NCBI GenBank assembly: GCA_934196725.1
Contig: CAKPWR010000014.1
Location: 1 to 48,493 of the forward strand
Source of the DNA: an uncultured Prevotella sp.
Lineage (GTDB): Bacteria; Bacteroidota; Bacteroidia; Bacteroidales; Bacteroidaceae
Direction of reading: 5' to 3'
DNA length: 48,493 nucleotides
In this document: piece after piece, positions 1 through 9,551 of the stretch
Position numbering within the stretch: position 1 is the first letter of the stretch
Layout of the letters: each line of letters begins with the position of its first letter
The notes under the pieces: model-generated
What the model saw: the letters and a program-made list of their open reading frames with translations, nothing else
Database searches by the model: none
Told to the model about the DNA's origin: nothing
Translations under genes and position numbers: made by a program

Positions 1-107
1 GTGGAAATCCTCATGTCTTGTGGAAATCCTCATGTCTTGTGGAAATCCTCATGTCTTGTGGAAATCCTCATGTCTTGCGGAAATCCTCATGTCTTGCGGA
101 AATCCTC
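1..107. repeat. 19-bp tandem repeat array at window edge
   Basis: Five complete 19-bp units (1-19, 20-38, 39-57, 58-76, 77-95) and a partial sixth (96-107) lie head to tail. The unit reads GTGGAAATCCTCATGTCTT; from unit five on the second base is C instead of T. The array ends only a few bases from the stop codon of the AraC-type gene and runs off the left edge, so its true length is unknown. The unit is not a multiple of three and there are no spacers, so it is neither a coding repeat nor a CRISPR array. Its function is unknown. Confidence 0.95.
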
Positions 108-109
108 TT

Positions 110-985
110 TTATCGGGTAGTGTTTCTGAAATCAGATGGCTTCATGCCGGTCTGGTTCTTGAATTTAGCCGAGAAATAATCAGGGGATTCGAAGTTGAGG
201 CGATAGGCAATTTCCTTGATGCTCTCATCGGTGGTAGACAGCAGTTCCTTGGCTCTCTGCAGTTTCAGATTCTGCTGATAGAGGGCAGGAGCGAAGCCGG
301 TATGCTCCTTGAAGAGCTTGCGGAAGGATGAATAGCTGACGCCCAGTTCCTGGGCTATCTCCTGGATGGTGAGCGTATCTTCCAGACTCTCACGGATGCG
401 CAGACGAGCCCTGTTGATGATGTCCACATGCTTGGAATCCTTGCTCAGGATGATGTTTCTCTCCAGGGAATACATCTTTCCGATGAGATGGTTTACGATG
501 CCCGCCAGAGTCTGCTGCGCGTATGCTGCCTCCTCCTGTGCCGTCTTGTAAGCTTCCTCATAAAGAGCGATGATTTCATTGCTGTAGCCCACGTGATAAA
601 TCGGTTTTTCCGGTGAAAGGAATCCCGCCTTCACACGGTCGTTGATATTCTTTCCCTTGAATCCGATCCAGTAGCTCTTCCATCCCTTTGTGCTTGATGG
701 GTGATAGGTATGCCATTCTCCCGGAAAGAGCAGGAAGATGTCTCCAGCCTTGATTTTTGTCTCCGGAAGATGGGCCGAGCGGAACACACCTTCTCCTTCC
801 GGCTGATAGAGGAGCTGGTATTCATCGAGGGTTCTTCCCTTCTGGAGGTCGAAATAATATCCATCGGCATGTCCCTTGGTAGGATATTCTTCCCCTGGTA
901 CGATTTCCTCCCGTCCCACGGTGCTGATGGTGAGACCCCATTCGGCGTCTCTTTCTGTTGCTAAAAGGTATTTACTGGTTTGCAT
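110..985 (-). CDS. AraC-family transcriptional regulator with N-terminal cupin-like domain
   Basis: This 291-residue protein has the classical AraC layout. The N-terminal part, roughly residues 20-150, looks like an AraC-type sugar-binding cupin (GEWHTYHP and nearby aromatic residues). The C-terminal ~100 residues hold two helix-turn-helix units: one around LTIQEIAQELGVSYSSFRKL and one around SIKEIAYRLNFESPDYF, followed by the usual GMKPSDFR ending. Such proteins are cytoplasmic sugar-responsive activators or repressors. It is transcribed divergently from the first susC gene, so control of that uptake module, itself, or both is plausible. No signal peptide or membrane segment is seen. The start was chosen because it begins the conserved reading frame about 67 nt downstream of a good -7 element at 1059-1067. 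The regulated sugar cannot be deduced; the PUL suggests a pectin-derived monosaccharide or oligosaccharide. Confidence 0.9.
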   Translation of the reverse strand: MQTSKYLLATERDAEWGLTISTVGREEIVPGEEYPTKGHADGYYFDLQKGRTLDEYQLLYQPEGEGVFRSAHLPETKIKAGDIFLLFPGEWHTYHPSSTKGWKSYWIGFKGKNINDRVKAGFLSPEKPIYHVGYSNEIIALYEEAYKTAQEEAAYAQQTLAGIVNHLIGKMYSLERNIILSKDSKHVDIINRARLRIRESLEDTLTIQEIAQELGVSYSSFRKLFKEHTGFAPALYQQNLKLQRAKELLSTTDESIKEIAYRLNFESPDYFSAKFKNQTGMKPSDFRNTTR

Positions 986-1058
986 ATTGTTTATTCGTTT
1001 CTGTATAATCGCTTATAGGCGTTTTTATGTTCAAATCCGCCTTTTCGCTAATTCATCG

Positions 1059-1120
1059 GCAAAAATACACAAAAAAATCCACTATACCTTATTATATATG
1101 TAAAAAAGTATTTAAGATTG
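1059..1120 (-). promoter_or_regulatory. Promoter of the AraC-type gene, copy 1 of a 62-bp shared regulator promoter
   Basis: Read on the minus strand, a Bacteroidota -7 element TATTTTTGC occupies 1067-1059. Upstream lies a block containing TAAATACTTTTTT, AATAAGGTATA and a T-run ending GTG, aligned without gaps to the region upstream of the HTCS gene (15864-15925); I count about 51 matches in 62. No TTTG -33 box is visible: the conserved AAGGTATA sits at roughly that place. It may be a non-standard -33 region or a binding site. Confidence 0.7.
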
Positions 1121-1205
1121 TACTGAAATGTATAAAAAAGCCGAGATTTGGATAAAAATAATGATACTTGAACAATTTTATTCTTTAATGAACGGCACAT
1201 TTTAA

Positions 1206-1214
1206 TAGCTTTGC
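1206..1214 (+). promoter_or_regulatory. Promoter -7 element for the first susC/D operon
   Basis: TAGCTTTGC matches the Bacteroidota -7 consensus TAnnTTTGC. The -33 box is weak (TTTA at 1184-1187, 18 nt upstream). It implies a 5' leader of about 150 nt before the susC start at 1371. The leader contains three GAACCG motifs (1265, 1307, 1326) but no recognised riboswitch. The rest of the 986-1370 gap holds nothing else I can support. Confidence 0.6.
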
Positions 1215-1370
1215 AGCAGAAATCCTTTTCAAGAGGATTTGCGACTAACAAATTGAGATCATCAGAACCGAAAGTGAGATTATTGAATTCCCAAACAAGA
1301 TTTTCTGAACCGGAAGCAGATGGTCGAACCGAGAAAAAGAAAGTAAAATCTTAACGTCATAATAAACAAA

Positions 1371-4300
1371 ATGAATAACAAGCTATTTATGAAAAGTTCG
1401 GCATTGCCTGCAACTTTGTTTTGCACGGCATTGATGCTTGCTCCTCTTTGCGGAGGTGCAGGTTCTGCTAAGGCGAGTGTAGCTGTTGCTCAACAGACAG
1501 GTATCGTCAAGGGTACTGTGGTTGATGCCAATGGTGAAGCCGTTATTGGAGCTAGTGTCGTTATCGTGGGGCAGAATGCCACACAGGGAACGGTGACAGA
1601 CTTTGATGGTAACTTTACCATCAAGGCGAAGTCTGGCACCAAATTGAAGTTCAGTTACATTGGATACGAAACCCAGACAGTCGTAGCCAAGAATGGTATG
1701 AAGGTAACCATGAAGGAAGACCAATCTACCAACTTGAAGGCCGTAGAGGTCGTGGCTTACGGTGTACAGAAGAAGGTGACCGTTACCGGTGCACTCTCCA
1801 GTGTAAAGGGTGAAGATTTGGTACGTACTCCTTTAGGTAACGTAAACAATGTGCTCGGTGGTCAACTTTCAGGTGTTACTACCGTGCAGTATTCCGGTGA
1901 ACCGGGAGCAGATGCAGCAAGCGTATTTGTTCGCGGTAAGGCTTCCTTCAATGGTGCCGATCCGTTAGTGCAGGTAGACGGTGTAGAGCGCTCCATGAGC
2001 GATGTTGACCCAGAGGAAATCGAGAGTATCACGGTATTGAAGGATGCTTCCGCCACAGCTGTGTTTGGTGTACGAGGTGCCAATGGTGTTATCCTGATTA
2101 CCACCAAGCGTGGTCAGGAGGGTAAGACCAAGATCAGCGGTTCTACTTCATGGGGTATCCTGACTCCTACCAAGATGGTGGAGCAGGCTAGCAGCTACGA
2201 GTATGCCACCTTCCATAATCAGATGAGTTTGAACTCTCATGATAAAAACGGAAATGTTCGTGTTCCACAATTCTCGGATGTAGTAGTTCAGAAATTTAAG
2301 GATGGAAGTGATCCTATCCGTTTTCCTAGCACCTTGTGGGCTGATTATATCATGAAGGATGCTACTCTGCAGAGCAAGCACAACTTAAATATCAGTGGAG
2401 GAACCAAGAAGGCACGTTATTTCGTCAATGTTGGCTATTATACCCAAGGTGGTTTGTTCAAGGAGTTTGGACAGAGCTATGACTTCGGTTATCAGTATAA
2501 TAGTTTCAACTATCGTGCCAACCTCGATTTGGATGTTACCAAGACCACGACCATCTCTTTTAACTTGGCAGGTAAGGTGGATAATGCAAACAAACCTTAT
2601 TCAGGTCAGGGATCTGCGGGTTTGATTCGTGAGGCTTATCAGGCTACTCCATTCTCAAGCCCTGGCATTATTAATGGTCGTTATATCTCTACGGAGACTC
2701 AGTATGATGATTGCGGAACCGATCAGCTTCCTTTTGTTGGTGGTAGCGGTATTACTTATTTTGGCAATAGTTCTGTGAATGGTGGTTTTATGAAAACTAC
2801 CAACAATAAGTTGCAGTTTGACCTTCAGTTGAAGCAAAAGCTTGATATGATTACCAAGGGTCTTCTGTTTAAGGTCAAGGCTTCTTATAATGGAACATAT
2901 GCCATTTATAAGCAGGCATACGCCAAGAAAGCCACTTATACTCCTGTGCTCCAGGATGATGGAAGCTATAAGTTTAAAAAGTCTGGTAACGAGGAACAGT
3001 TGAAGTATTCTGAGAGTACAGGTCGTAGCCGCTATTGGTATTTTGAGGCAGCCCTCAATTATAACCGTTCGTTTGGCTTGCACAATGTGGGTGCCATCCT
3101 GCTGTACAATCAGGATAGCAGCTATTATCCGAGCACCTATTCTAATGTTCCACATCGCCAGGTAGGTTTGGTGGGTCGTGTCACTTATGACTGGAACAGC
3201 CGTTACATGGCTGAATTCAATATCGGTTATAATGGTTCCGAAAACTTTGCTCCGGGCAAGCGTTACGGTACCTTCCCAGCTATGTCTGTAGGTTGGGTAG
3301 TCAGCGATGAACCGTTCTTTAAGCCTGTCACCAAGGTGGTTAGTTTTCTGAAGCTCCGTGCCAGCTATGGCTTGGTAGGTAATGCCAATTTGAATAATAA
3401 CCGATTCTTATATACTCCAGACCCTTACGCCATCAACAATGGAGGAGTCTCTGCACGTGATGGTTATGGTTACATCTTCGGAATCAACAATACTACCGTA
3501 TGGAAAGGAGCCTATGAAAAGTCTCGTCATAATGCAGACATCACATGGGAGCATGCTTACAAGCAGGACTATGGATTGGACATTCATTTTCTGAAGGATA
3601 AGCTCCGAGGTTCTTTTGACTACTATTACGAACATCGTACCGATATTATGATGATAGATTATAATGTACCGAGCATTATAGGTTACAAGATGCCATATAC
3701 CAATGATGGTGAGGTGAATAGTTGGGGATGGGAAGCATCTTTGAAATGGCAGGATAAGGTAGGCAAAAACTTCCGTTATTGGGCTGGTGTAAATCTTTCC
3801 TACAACCAGAATGAGATAGTTTATGATGGTGCAGCTACGCTGCCTAATGATTATCAGATGGCAAAGGGACACCGTCTGGGTGCCCGTAGCCAATATCAAT
3901 TCTGGCGTTATTATGATGAGCAGACACCGGCACTCTATGAGCAGACCTTTGGCGAGAAGTTCCCTACTCAATTAGTGGGGGATATCCAGCCGGGTGATGC
4001 CGTGTATGTAGATTTGAATCATGATGGCAAGATAGATGACAATGATAAGACACGTGAGTTGGGCTATACCGATGATCCTGAGTATATGATAGGTATCAAC
4101 CTTGGATTCAGCTACAAGGGATGGAGTCTGAATACCCAGTGGACTGGAGCTTGGAATGTAAGTCGTATGCTGGATGGTGTTTTCCGTATGCCGTTCTATA
4201 CTCCGAAATCAAATGTACAAGGTGGCTTGTTGAAATATATTGTAGATAATTCATGGACTGCAAGTAATCCATCACAGAGTGCTAAGTATCCGCGTGCTTC

Positions 4301-4571
4301 ATGGGATGCATGGGATAATAACTATGCCACTTCAACGCTCTACGACAAGGATGCCAAATACTTGCGTTTGAAGACCCTGCAGGTTTCTTATGATTTTAAG
4401 GCACCGTTTATGAAGCGTATGGGCATGAACCAACTGCAGTTGGCATTCAGTGGTTACAATCTCTTGACATTTACTCCTTATATCTGGGGTGATCCTGAGG
4501 CACGTGCTACCACTGCACCATCCTATCCATTGCAGCGTACCTATATGCTGTCTTTGAAGGTGGGCTTCTAA
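1371..4571 (+). CDS. SusC-like TonB-dependent outer-membrane transporter (module 1, first pair)
   Basis: The 1066-residue protein has a signal peptide (about 1-40), a CarboxypepD_reg-like N-terminal extension (about 44-115, with GTVVDANGEAVIGASV and GTVTDFDGNF), a TonB-box-like VEVVAYG at 125-131, a plug domain (about 130-248, with VLGGQLSGV, QVDGVE, VLKDASATAVFGVRGANGVILITTKRG split across it) and a C-terminal 22-strand-type beta-barrel ending in an aromatic, YMLSLKVGF. SusC proteins import oligosaccharides too large for porins, powered by TonB/ExbBD, with the SusD partner as lid. The gene starts the operon, 36 bp before its susD, after a leader of about 150 nt. It is clearly paralogous to the susC at 17431. 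The substrate is inferred to be RG-I oligosaccharides from neighbouring PL11 and CE12 enzymes; the protein itself does not show it. Confidence 0.95.
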   Translation: MNNKLFMKSSALPATLFCTALMLAPLCGGAGSAKASVAVAQQTGIVKGTVVDANGEAVIGASVVIVGQNATQGTVTDFDGNFTIKAKSGTKLKFSYIGYETQTVVAKNGMKVTMKEDQSTNLKAVEVVAYGVQKKVTVTGALSSVKGEDLVRTPLGNVNNVLGGQLSGVTTVQYSGEPGADAASVFVRGKASFNGADPLVQVDGVERSMSDVDPEEIESITVLKDASATAVFGVRGANGVILITTKRGQEGKTKISGSTSWGILTPTKMVEQASSYEYATFHNQMSLNSHDKNGNVRVPQFSDVVVQKFKDGSDPIRFPSTLWADYIMKDATLQSKHNLNISGGTKKARYFVNVGYYTQGGLFKEFGQSYDFGYQYNSFNYRANLDLDVTKTTTISFNLAGKVDNANKPYSGQGSAGLIREAYQATPFSSPGIINGRYISTETQYDDCGTDQLPFVGGSGITYFGNSSVNGGFMKTTNNKLQFDLQLKQKLDMITKGLLFKVKASYNGTYAIYKQAYAKKATYTPVLQDDGSYKFKKSGNEEQLKYSESTGRSRYWYFEAALNYNRSFGLHNVGAILLYNQDSSYYPSTYSNVPHRQVGLVGRVTYDWNSRYMAEFNIGYNGSENFAPGKRYGTFPAMSVGWVVSDEPFFKPVTKVVSFLKLRASYGLVGNANLNNNRFLYTPDPYAINNGGVSARDGYGYIFGINNTTVWKGAYEKSRHNADITWEHAYKQDYGLDIHFLKDKLRGSFDYYYEHRTDIMMIDYNVPSIIGYKMPYTNDGEVNSWGWEASLKWQDKVGKNFRYWAGVNLSYNQNEIVYDGAATLPNDYQMAKGHRLGARSQYQFWRYYDEQTPALYEQTFGEKFPTQLVGDIQPGDAVYVDLNHDGKIDDNDKTRELGYTDDPEYMIGINLGFSYKGWSLNTQWTGAWNVSRMLDGVFRMPFYTPKSNVQGGLLKYIVDNSWTASNPSQSAKYPRASWDAWDNNYATSTLYDKDAKYLRLKTLQVSYDFKAPFMKRMGMNQLQLAFSGYNLLTFTPYIWGDPEARATTAPSYPLQRTYMLSLKVGF

Positions 4572-4606
4572 TATATTACACATTAATATATAAAAAAATA
4601 AAGACA

Positions 4607-6643
4607 ATGAAAATTAACAGAATATTCAGAGGAATCGTTCTTGCTGCGGTCTGTGCGTCTGCCATAACTAGTTGCACGGAGCAAATCAAGTTTGGTGATT
4701 CCTTCATAGAAAAGACTCCGGGTGGTGATATTACCATTGACACAATCTTCAATAGTGCGGAATATACCCAGCAGTTCTTGACCAGTATCTATAAAAACCA
4801 GTATTATGGTTTGCCGTTCAAGGCTGGTGACGGTAACTCTCATAGTTACTTTAGTGGTCAGATAGAGGGTATGTCTGATTGCTGGCATAACCCTACATCA
4901 GGTATGGGACTCTACAATCTGGTGTATCGTAACTATATGACGGCAGCCGGCAGTAACTCTATTTACGGTTTTGACAAGGAGAACATTTGGGAGATGGTGC
5001 ATGCCTGCTATCTCTTGCTGGAAAACATCGACCATGTGCCTGATTTGGATGAGGCAACCAAGAAGCAGTATGTGGCAGAGGCTAAGTGCCTGATGGCATC
5101 TTCCTACTTTAACCTCTTCCGATTCTATGGCGGTTTACCTTTGGTTACTCATTCATACGATGTGAATGGTGACAAATTGGATGCTCCACGTTCTTCGGTA
5201 GAGAAAACCGTGAAGTTCATAGTCAATCTCTATGATGAGGCTATCAATTCAGGAGCTCTTCCTTTCTCCTATTCAGAGGATGATGCTTCGTCTATGACGG
5301 GTCATTGGACCAAGGCTGCTGCGATGGCTATGAAGTGCCGTGTATTGCAATTTGCGGCTTCTCCACTTTTTAACGATGACCAGCCTTATTATCGTGGAGC
5401 TTATTCCATGGAGAGTGCCAGTCAGGATAGTCTGGCATGGATGGGTGGAAAGAAACCTGAGCTTTGGCAGCAGTGCAAGAAGGCTTGCGAAGATTTCCTG
5501 AATGAAAATGCCAGCAACGGCAATCCTTATCATCTCGTGGAGCCAACGGAGAATACCACGGATGCTTATCGTTTTGCTTACCGCTTTGCTTATATTAGCC
5601 AGGCAAGCCCGGAGGTTATCTTTGATACCCGTGTTACTGATATTAATCGAAATACAAAGTATTCCTGGGCTGCCAAACAGGCTATGCGTACCAATGTGAA
5701 TCAGGCTTATTGTCCTACACAAGAGTATGTTGAGATGTTCCCATGGGCAGATGGAAAGCCTTTCAACTGGGAAGAGACTGAAGAAAAAGGCGAACTTGAC
5801 CACATGTTTGTCAAGGGAGAGCGTGTAGAAGGAAAGCAGGAACTGCAGAACATACAATATACCCGCGATCCACGTCTTTACGAAACAGTCAGTGTAAACG
5901 GACAGCGTGATAGGGTAAACGTAGGTAATGGCAAGTCGTACGGTCAGAATGTAGAACTTTATGTGGGTGGTACCAATGCAGGTACTCAGCCAACAACGGG
6001 TACAGGTCCTAGTGCAACCGGTTACTTCCACAACAAATATATAGCCGATGGTTTCTCTGGTTCTGCCTATGAGCGCGAGAAACCGCATTGGGTAGAGATG
6101 CGTCTTTCAGACATCTATCTCATCTATGCCGAGGCTTTGCTCCAAGCAGATGGTAACAATACCAAGGCTCTGGAATATATCGATAAGATTCGTGCACGTG
6201 TAGGATTGAAAGGGCTGGCAGAATGTAATCCTTCTGAGAACCTGACCACCAATAAGGACAACCTTCTGGAAGAACTGCTTCGTGAACGTGCCTGTGAACT
6301 TGGTTTTGAGAATACCCGCTACTTTGACATGAAGCGTTACAAGAGAGCCGACTTGTTCAGCCGCACCTTGCACAGACTCGTTATCCACCGCAAGGTGAAG
6401 GATGATGCTACGGGCAAGTGGGAAACCTCTACCAACAAGTGGTATAATGGCGACAGAACCAACAAGAAACTGAACAAAGCCAATGATGCCTGGTATGAGC
6501 CTTCTCATTTCGAGTATGAGCGTTTACCGATAGTTACAGGTGCCCGTGAATGGTGGAGTGGCTTTGATGTGAAATGGTATTTGTTCCCATATCCTCAGAC
6601 TGAGGTTATCAAGGGTTATATCATACAGAACCCAGGATGGTAA
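4607..6643 (+). CDS. SusD-like surface glycan-binding lipoprotein (module 1, first pair)
   Basis: The 678-residue protein starts with a lipoprotein signal peptide ending in AITSC (lipidated Cys23) and finishes with the hallmark SusD C-terminus IIQNPGW. The body shows the SusD/RagB pattern: an early EYTRQFL/EYTQQFL-like TPR segment, AEAKCLMASSYFNLFRFYGG, then a C-terminal region with YLIYAEALLQADG and LLRERACELGFENTRYFDMKR. SusD proteins sit on the cell surface, cap the SusC barrel and capture the oligosaccharide. It lies 36 bp behind the first susC and is paralogous to the SusD at 20824. At 678 residues it is longer than the typical 500-600, as is its paralogue (763), suggesting extra surface loops. 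Ligand inferred, not shown. Confidence 0.95.
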   Translation: MKINRIFRGIVLAAVCASAITSCTEQIKFGDSFIEKTPGGDITIDTIFNSAEYTQQFLTSIYKNQYYGLPFKAGDGNSHSYFSGQIEGMSDCWHNPTSGMGLYNLVYRNYMTAAGSNSIYGFDKENIWEMVHACYLLLENIDHVPDLDEATKKQYVAEAKCLMASSYFNLFRFYGGLPLVTHSYDVNGDKLDAPRSSVEKTVKFIVNLYDEAINSGALPFSYSEDDASSMTGHWTKAAAMAMKCRVLQFAASPLFNDDQPYYRGAYSMESASQDSLAWMGGKKPELWQQCKKACEDFLNENASNGNPYHLVEPTENTTDAYRFAYRFAYISQASPEVIFDTRVTDINRNTKYSWAAKQAMRTNVNQAYCPTQEYVEMFPWADGKPFNWEETEEKGELDHMFVKGERVEGKQELQNIQYTRDPRLYETVSVNGQRDRVNVGNGKSYGQNVELYVGGTNAGTQPTTGTGPSATGYFHNKYIADGFSGSAYEREKPHWVEMRLSDIYLIYAEALLQADGNNTKALEYIDKIRARVGLKGLAECNPSENLTTNKDNLLEELLRERACELGFENTRYFDMKRYKRADLFSRTLHRLVIHRKVKDDATGKWETSTNKWYNGDRTNKKLNKANDAWYEPSHFEYERLPIVTGAREWWSGFDVKWYLFPYPQTEVIKGYIIQNPGW

Positions 6644-6705
6644 TCCGTACTCTACTCAATGGATTGTTACTTGATTATGGTTACAAAAATTAAAAAGTAA
6701 ATTCA

Positions 6706-9531
6706 ATGAAAAATAATAAGAATGCTGTATTCATGGCTATGGCTCTCTTGAGCTTGCCTGCTACAGCACAAGTCAAAATAGATTCTATTGCCCCTAATCG
6801 CTATGCGGCACAAAGCATCGACGTGGGTGCTAATGTGAACTTTTCCCGCGAACAGTCAACGGCTGCCGTTTCTGTTATTACCAGTGAAAGTACCAATAAG
6901 CGTAGTGCCAAGAACATAGGCAACTCTATCCTGGGACAGGGATCTGGACTTATCTCCCTGCAGAACTCTGGCAACTATGCAGGCATCAACCCTACATTCT
7001 ATATCCGTGGTTTGCAGAGCCTGGATGGAAATACTCCTCTTTTCGTAGTGGATGGTATAGAGCGTGATATCCAGTATATCTCTGCAGAAGAAGTTGAGAG
7101 TGTTTCCGTACTGAAGGATGCTGCCGCTTCTGCCCTCTATGGTTACAAGGGTGCTAATGGCGTGGTGCTCATTACCACCAAGCGTGGTAAGTTTAATTCG
7201 AAGGAAATCAAGATCAACCTAGACCATGCCATCAACTTCATGGCTCACAAGCCGAAGTTTGTGAATGCCCAGACTTACGCCAAGGCGATGAATGAGGCTT
7301 ATGCTAATGATGGCTATGAGAATCCAAGATATACTCCGGAAGAAGTAGAAGCTTTTGGCTCAGGTAAGTATCCGTATCTCTATCCTAATGTAAACTGGGT
7401 GGATGAAACTTTCCGCAATCATAGTGTCACCAATATGCTCAATGCTTCGTTTTCCGGTGGTGGTGAGAAGTTTAAGTACTATACATTGCTTGATTTGCAG
7501 TATGACAATGGTTTCGTAAAGAATCCTGACTATCATGAGGGATATTCTACCAATAATAAATATGTGAAAGGTAATCTTCGCATGAACATGGATATGATTC
7601 TCTCCAAGAATACCACGATGAAGTTAAACCTGTTGGGCGTACTCGCTGAGTCGAGTGCACCAGGCAATTCTGCCAATTTGTGGGACATGGTGTATGGTTT
7701 GCCTGCTGCAGCTTTTGCTGTCAAGGGTGAGGATGGAAAATGGGGAGGTAACTCTACCTGGTCGGGTACGGTAAATCCGGTGGCACAGTCTATGGATGCG
7801 GGTTATAGTCGCAATCACAATCGTGGCATTTATACCGATTTGACCCTCCGTCAGGAACTCCCTGCTGTGCTCAAGGGACTGGCTGTTCAAGGTCGCATTG
7901 CCTATGATCATTTCTCCAACATCTATGAGAATTACAGCAAGACCTATTTATATGGCAGCCCTACTGTGTCTGGCTGGGTAGATGGAGCACCTCAATTAGG
8001 CAAGGCTTTCTCCAGTGGTTCCGAGGGTGACCTCGGTTCTTCGGCATCAACAAGTACTTTCTCCCGCCGATTCCATCTGGATGCCAGTGCCGATTACCAG
8101 AACACCTTTGGCGTGCATAGCATCTACAGTCAGTTGAAGTATGATTATGAGTTCAGCGACTATTATGCCGTCAACAGTACGCTCTATCGCCAGAACATTA
8201 CCTGGTATAGCCACTATGGATTGCTGGATCGCTATTTTCTCGACTTTGCCTTGGTAGAGTCTGGTTCCAACCGTTTGGCTCCTGGCAGCAAGTGGGCTTT
8301 GTCGCCAACTGTATCTGCAGCCTGGGTTCTCTCTAAGGAGAACTTCATGCAGAATCTCAACTGGGTTGATTTCCTCAAACTCCGTGCATCTTACGGCATC
8401 ATACAAACCGATATCTTGCCTGAGAGCGGATGGATGTACTATATGCAGCAGTATCAGACAACAGGAAGTACTTATCCTTTCAACAGCGGTTTCCAAAGTG
8501 ATTTCGGAAGCTCGCATCTTGACCGCATGGCTACCACAGGGCTGACTCATGAGAAGGCAGCCAAGTTGAATGTAGGTATAGATGCCACTTGGTTGGGAGG
8601 TTTGGATTTCAGCTTTGATGGTTTCTATCAGCGTCGTTCCAATATCTGGGTATCTACTTCAGGTAAATATTCTTCAGAGTTGGGTATGGATGCTCCTTAT
8701 GAAGGAGATGGTATTGTAGATAGTTGGGGCTGGGAGGCTAGTCTCGACTACAACAAGCAGGTAGGTAACTGGATGTTTAACATTGGGGGAAACTTTGATT
8801 ATTACCGGAATCAGATCAAGGAGCAGGACGAGGCTCCTGTACTCTATGACAACTTGCGTACCACAGGGCATCGTGTAAGTCAGATTTTCGGCTATAAGGC
8901 TATCGGCTTCTTCAAAGACCAGGCAGATATCGATGCTTCTAAGCCACAACTCTTGGGTAGTACTCCACGTCCTGGTGATATCAAGTATGAGGATGTTAAC
9001 GGAGATGGAAAGATAGATACAAACGATAAGACCGCCATTGGATATTCTATGGCAGCACCTGAGATTTACTATAACATCCACCTTGGAGTAGAATGGAAGG
9101 GATTAGGATTGAATGCCATGTTCCAGGGTACTGGCCGTTATAGCGGTGTGCTTTCTGCCAAGAGTATGTACAAGCCATTGGTGGGCAATACCACCATTTC
9201 GCAGTATTATTACGACAACCGTTGGACTCCAGAGACGGCTGAAACTGCTAAGTTCCCAGCTTTGAGTTCTACAAGCAATGCCAACAATTACAACACGAAC
9301 ACCCTTTGGATGTTCAATCGCTCATTCTTTAAGCTTCGCAATATTGAGGTTTACTATAACTTCCCTAAGGCGTTGCTAGCCAAAACCAAGGTGCTGAATG
9401 CTGCTAAATTGTATGTACGTGGTGTGGATTTGTTTAGCTTCGATCATCTCGACGAGTCTGATCCGGAGGTATATGGTGCAACCAATCCTTTGAACCGTAG
9501 CATTGTGGCAGGTTTGTCAGTAACATTCTAA
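6706..9531 (+). CDS. SusC-like TonB-dependent transporter without N-terminal extension (module 1, second pair)
   Basis: This 941-residue protein has a signal peptide ending near ATAQ (about residue 22) and then enters the plug almost directly (REQSTAAVSVITSE, NSILGQGSGL, TFYIRGLQS, FVVDGIERDI, SVLKDAAASALYGYKGANGV), followed by a beta-barrel ending GLSVTF. The CarboxypepD_reg-like extension seen in the other SusC is missing, which is why it is over 100 residues shorter. It is 62 bp behind the first susD and clearly co-directional, so it is probably in the same operon. Its closest relative in the window is the protein at 23161, which has the same short architecture. It is inferred to import a second class or size of oligosaccharide from the same polysaccharide. 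Confidence 0.94.
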   Translation: MKNNKNAVFMAMALLSLPATAQVKIDSIAPNRYAAQSIDVGANVNFSREQSTAAVSVITSESTNKRSAKNIGNSILGQGSGLISLQNSGNYAGINPTFYIRGLQSLDGNTPLFVVDGIERDIQYISAEEVESVSVLKDAAASALYGYKGANGVVLITTKRGKFNSKEIKINLDHAINFMAHKPKFVNAQTYAKAMNEAYANDGYENPRYTPEEVEAFGSGKYPYLYPNVNWVDETFRNHSVTNMLNASFSGGGEKFKYYTLLDLQYDNGFVKNPDYHEGYSTNNKYVKGNLRMNMDMILSKNTTMKLNLLGVLAESSAPGNSANLWDMVYGLPAAAFAVKGEDGKWGGNSTWSGTVNPVAQSMDAGYSRNHNRGIYTDLTLRQELPAVLKGLAVQGRIAYDHFSNIYENYSKTYLYGSPTVSGWVDGAPQLGKAFSSGSEGDLGSSASTSTFSRRFHLDASADYQNTFGVHSIYSQLKYDYEFSDYYAVNSTLYRQNITWYSHYGLLDRYFLDFALVESGSNRLAPGSKWALSPTVSAAWVLSKENFMQNLNWVDFLKLRASYGIIQTDILPESGWMYYMQQYQTTGSTYPFNSGFQSDFGSSHLDRMATTGLTHEKAAKLNVGIDATWLGGLDFSFDGFYQRRSNIWVSTSGKYSSELGMDAPYEGDGIVDSWGWEASLDYNKQVGNWMFNIGGNFDYYRNQIKEQDEAPVLYDNLRTTGHRVSQIFGYKAIGFFKDQADIDASKPQLLGSTPRPGDIKYEDVNGDGKIDTNDKTAIGYSMAAPEIYYNIHLGVEWKGLGLNAMFQGTGRYSGVLSAKSMYKPLVGNTTISQYYYDNRWTPETAETAKFPALSSTSNANNYNTNTLWMFNRSFFKLRNIEVYYNFPKALLAKTKVLNAAKLYVRGVDLFSFDHLDESDPEVYGATNPLNRSIVAGLSVTF

Positions 9532-9551
9532 TTATCTAAAATAGAACAAAA

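Noticed and set aside
1..107. Possible CRISPR array
   Set aside because: Units are directly adjacent without spacers and are only 19 bp long.
1220..1370. Riboswitch in the long leader of the first susC
   Set aside because: Repeated GAACCG motifs are present but no fold matching a known class could be made out by eye.
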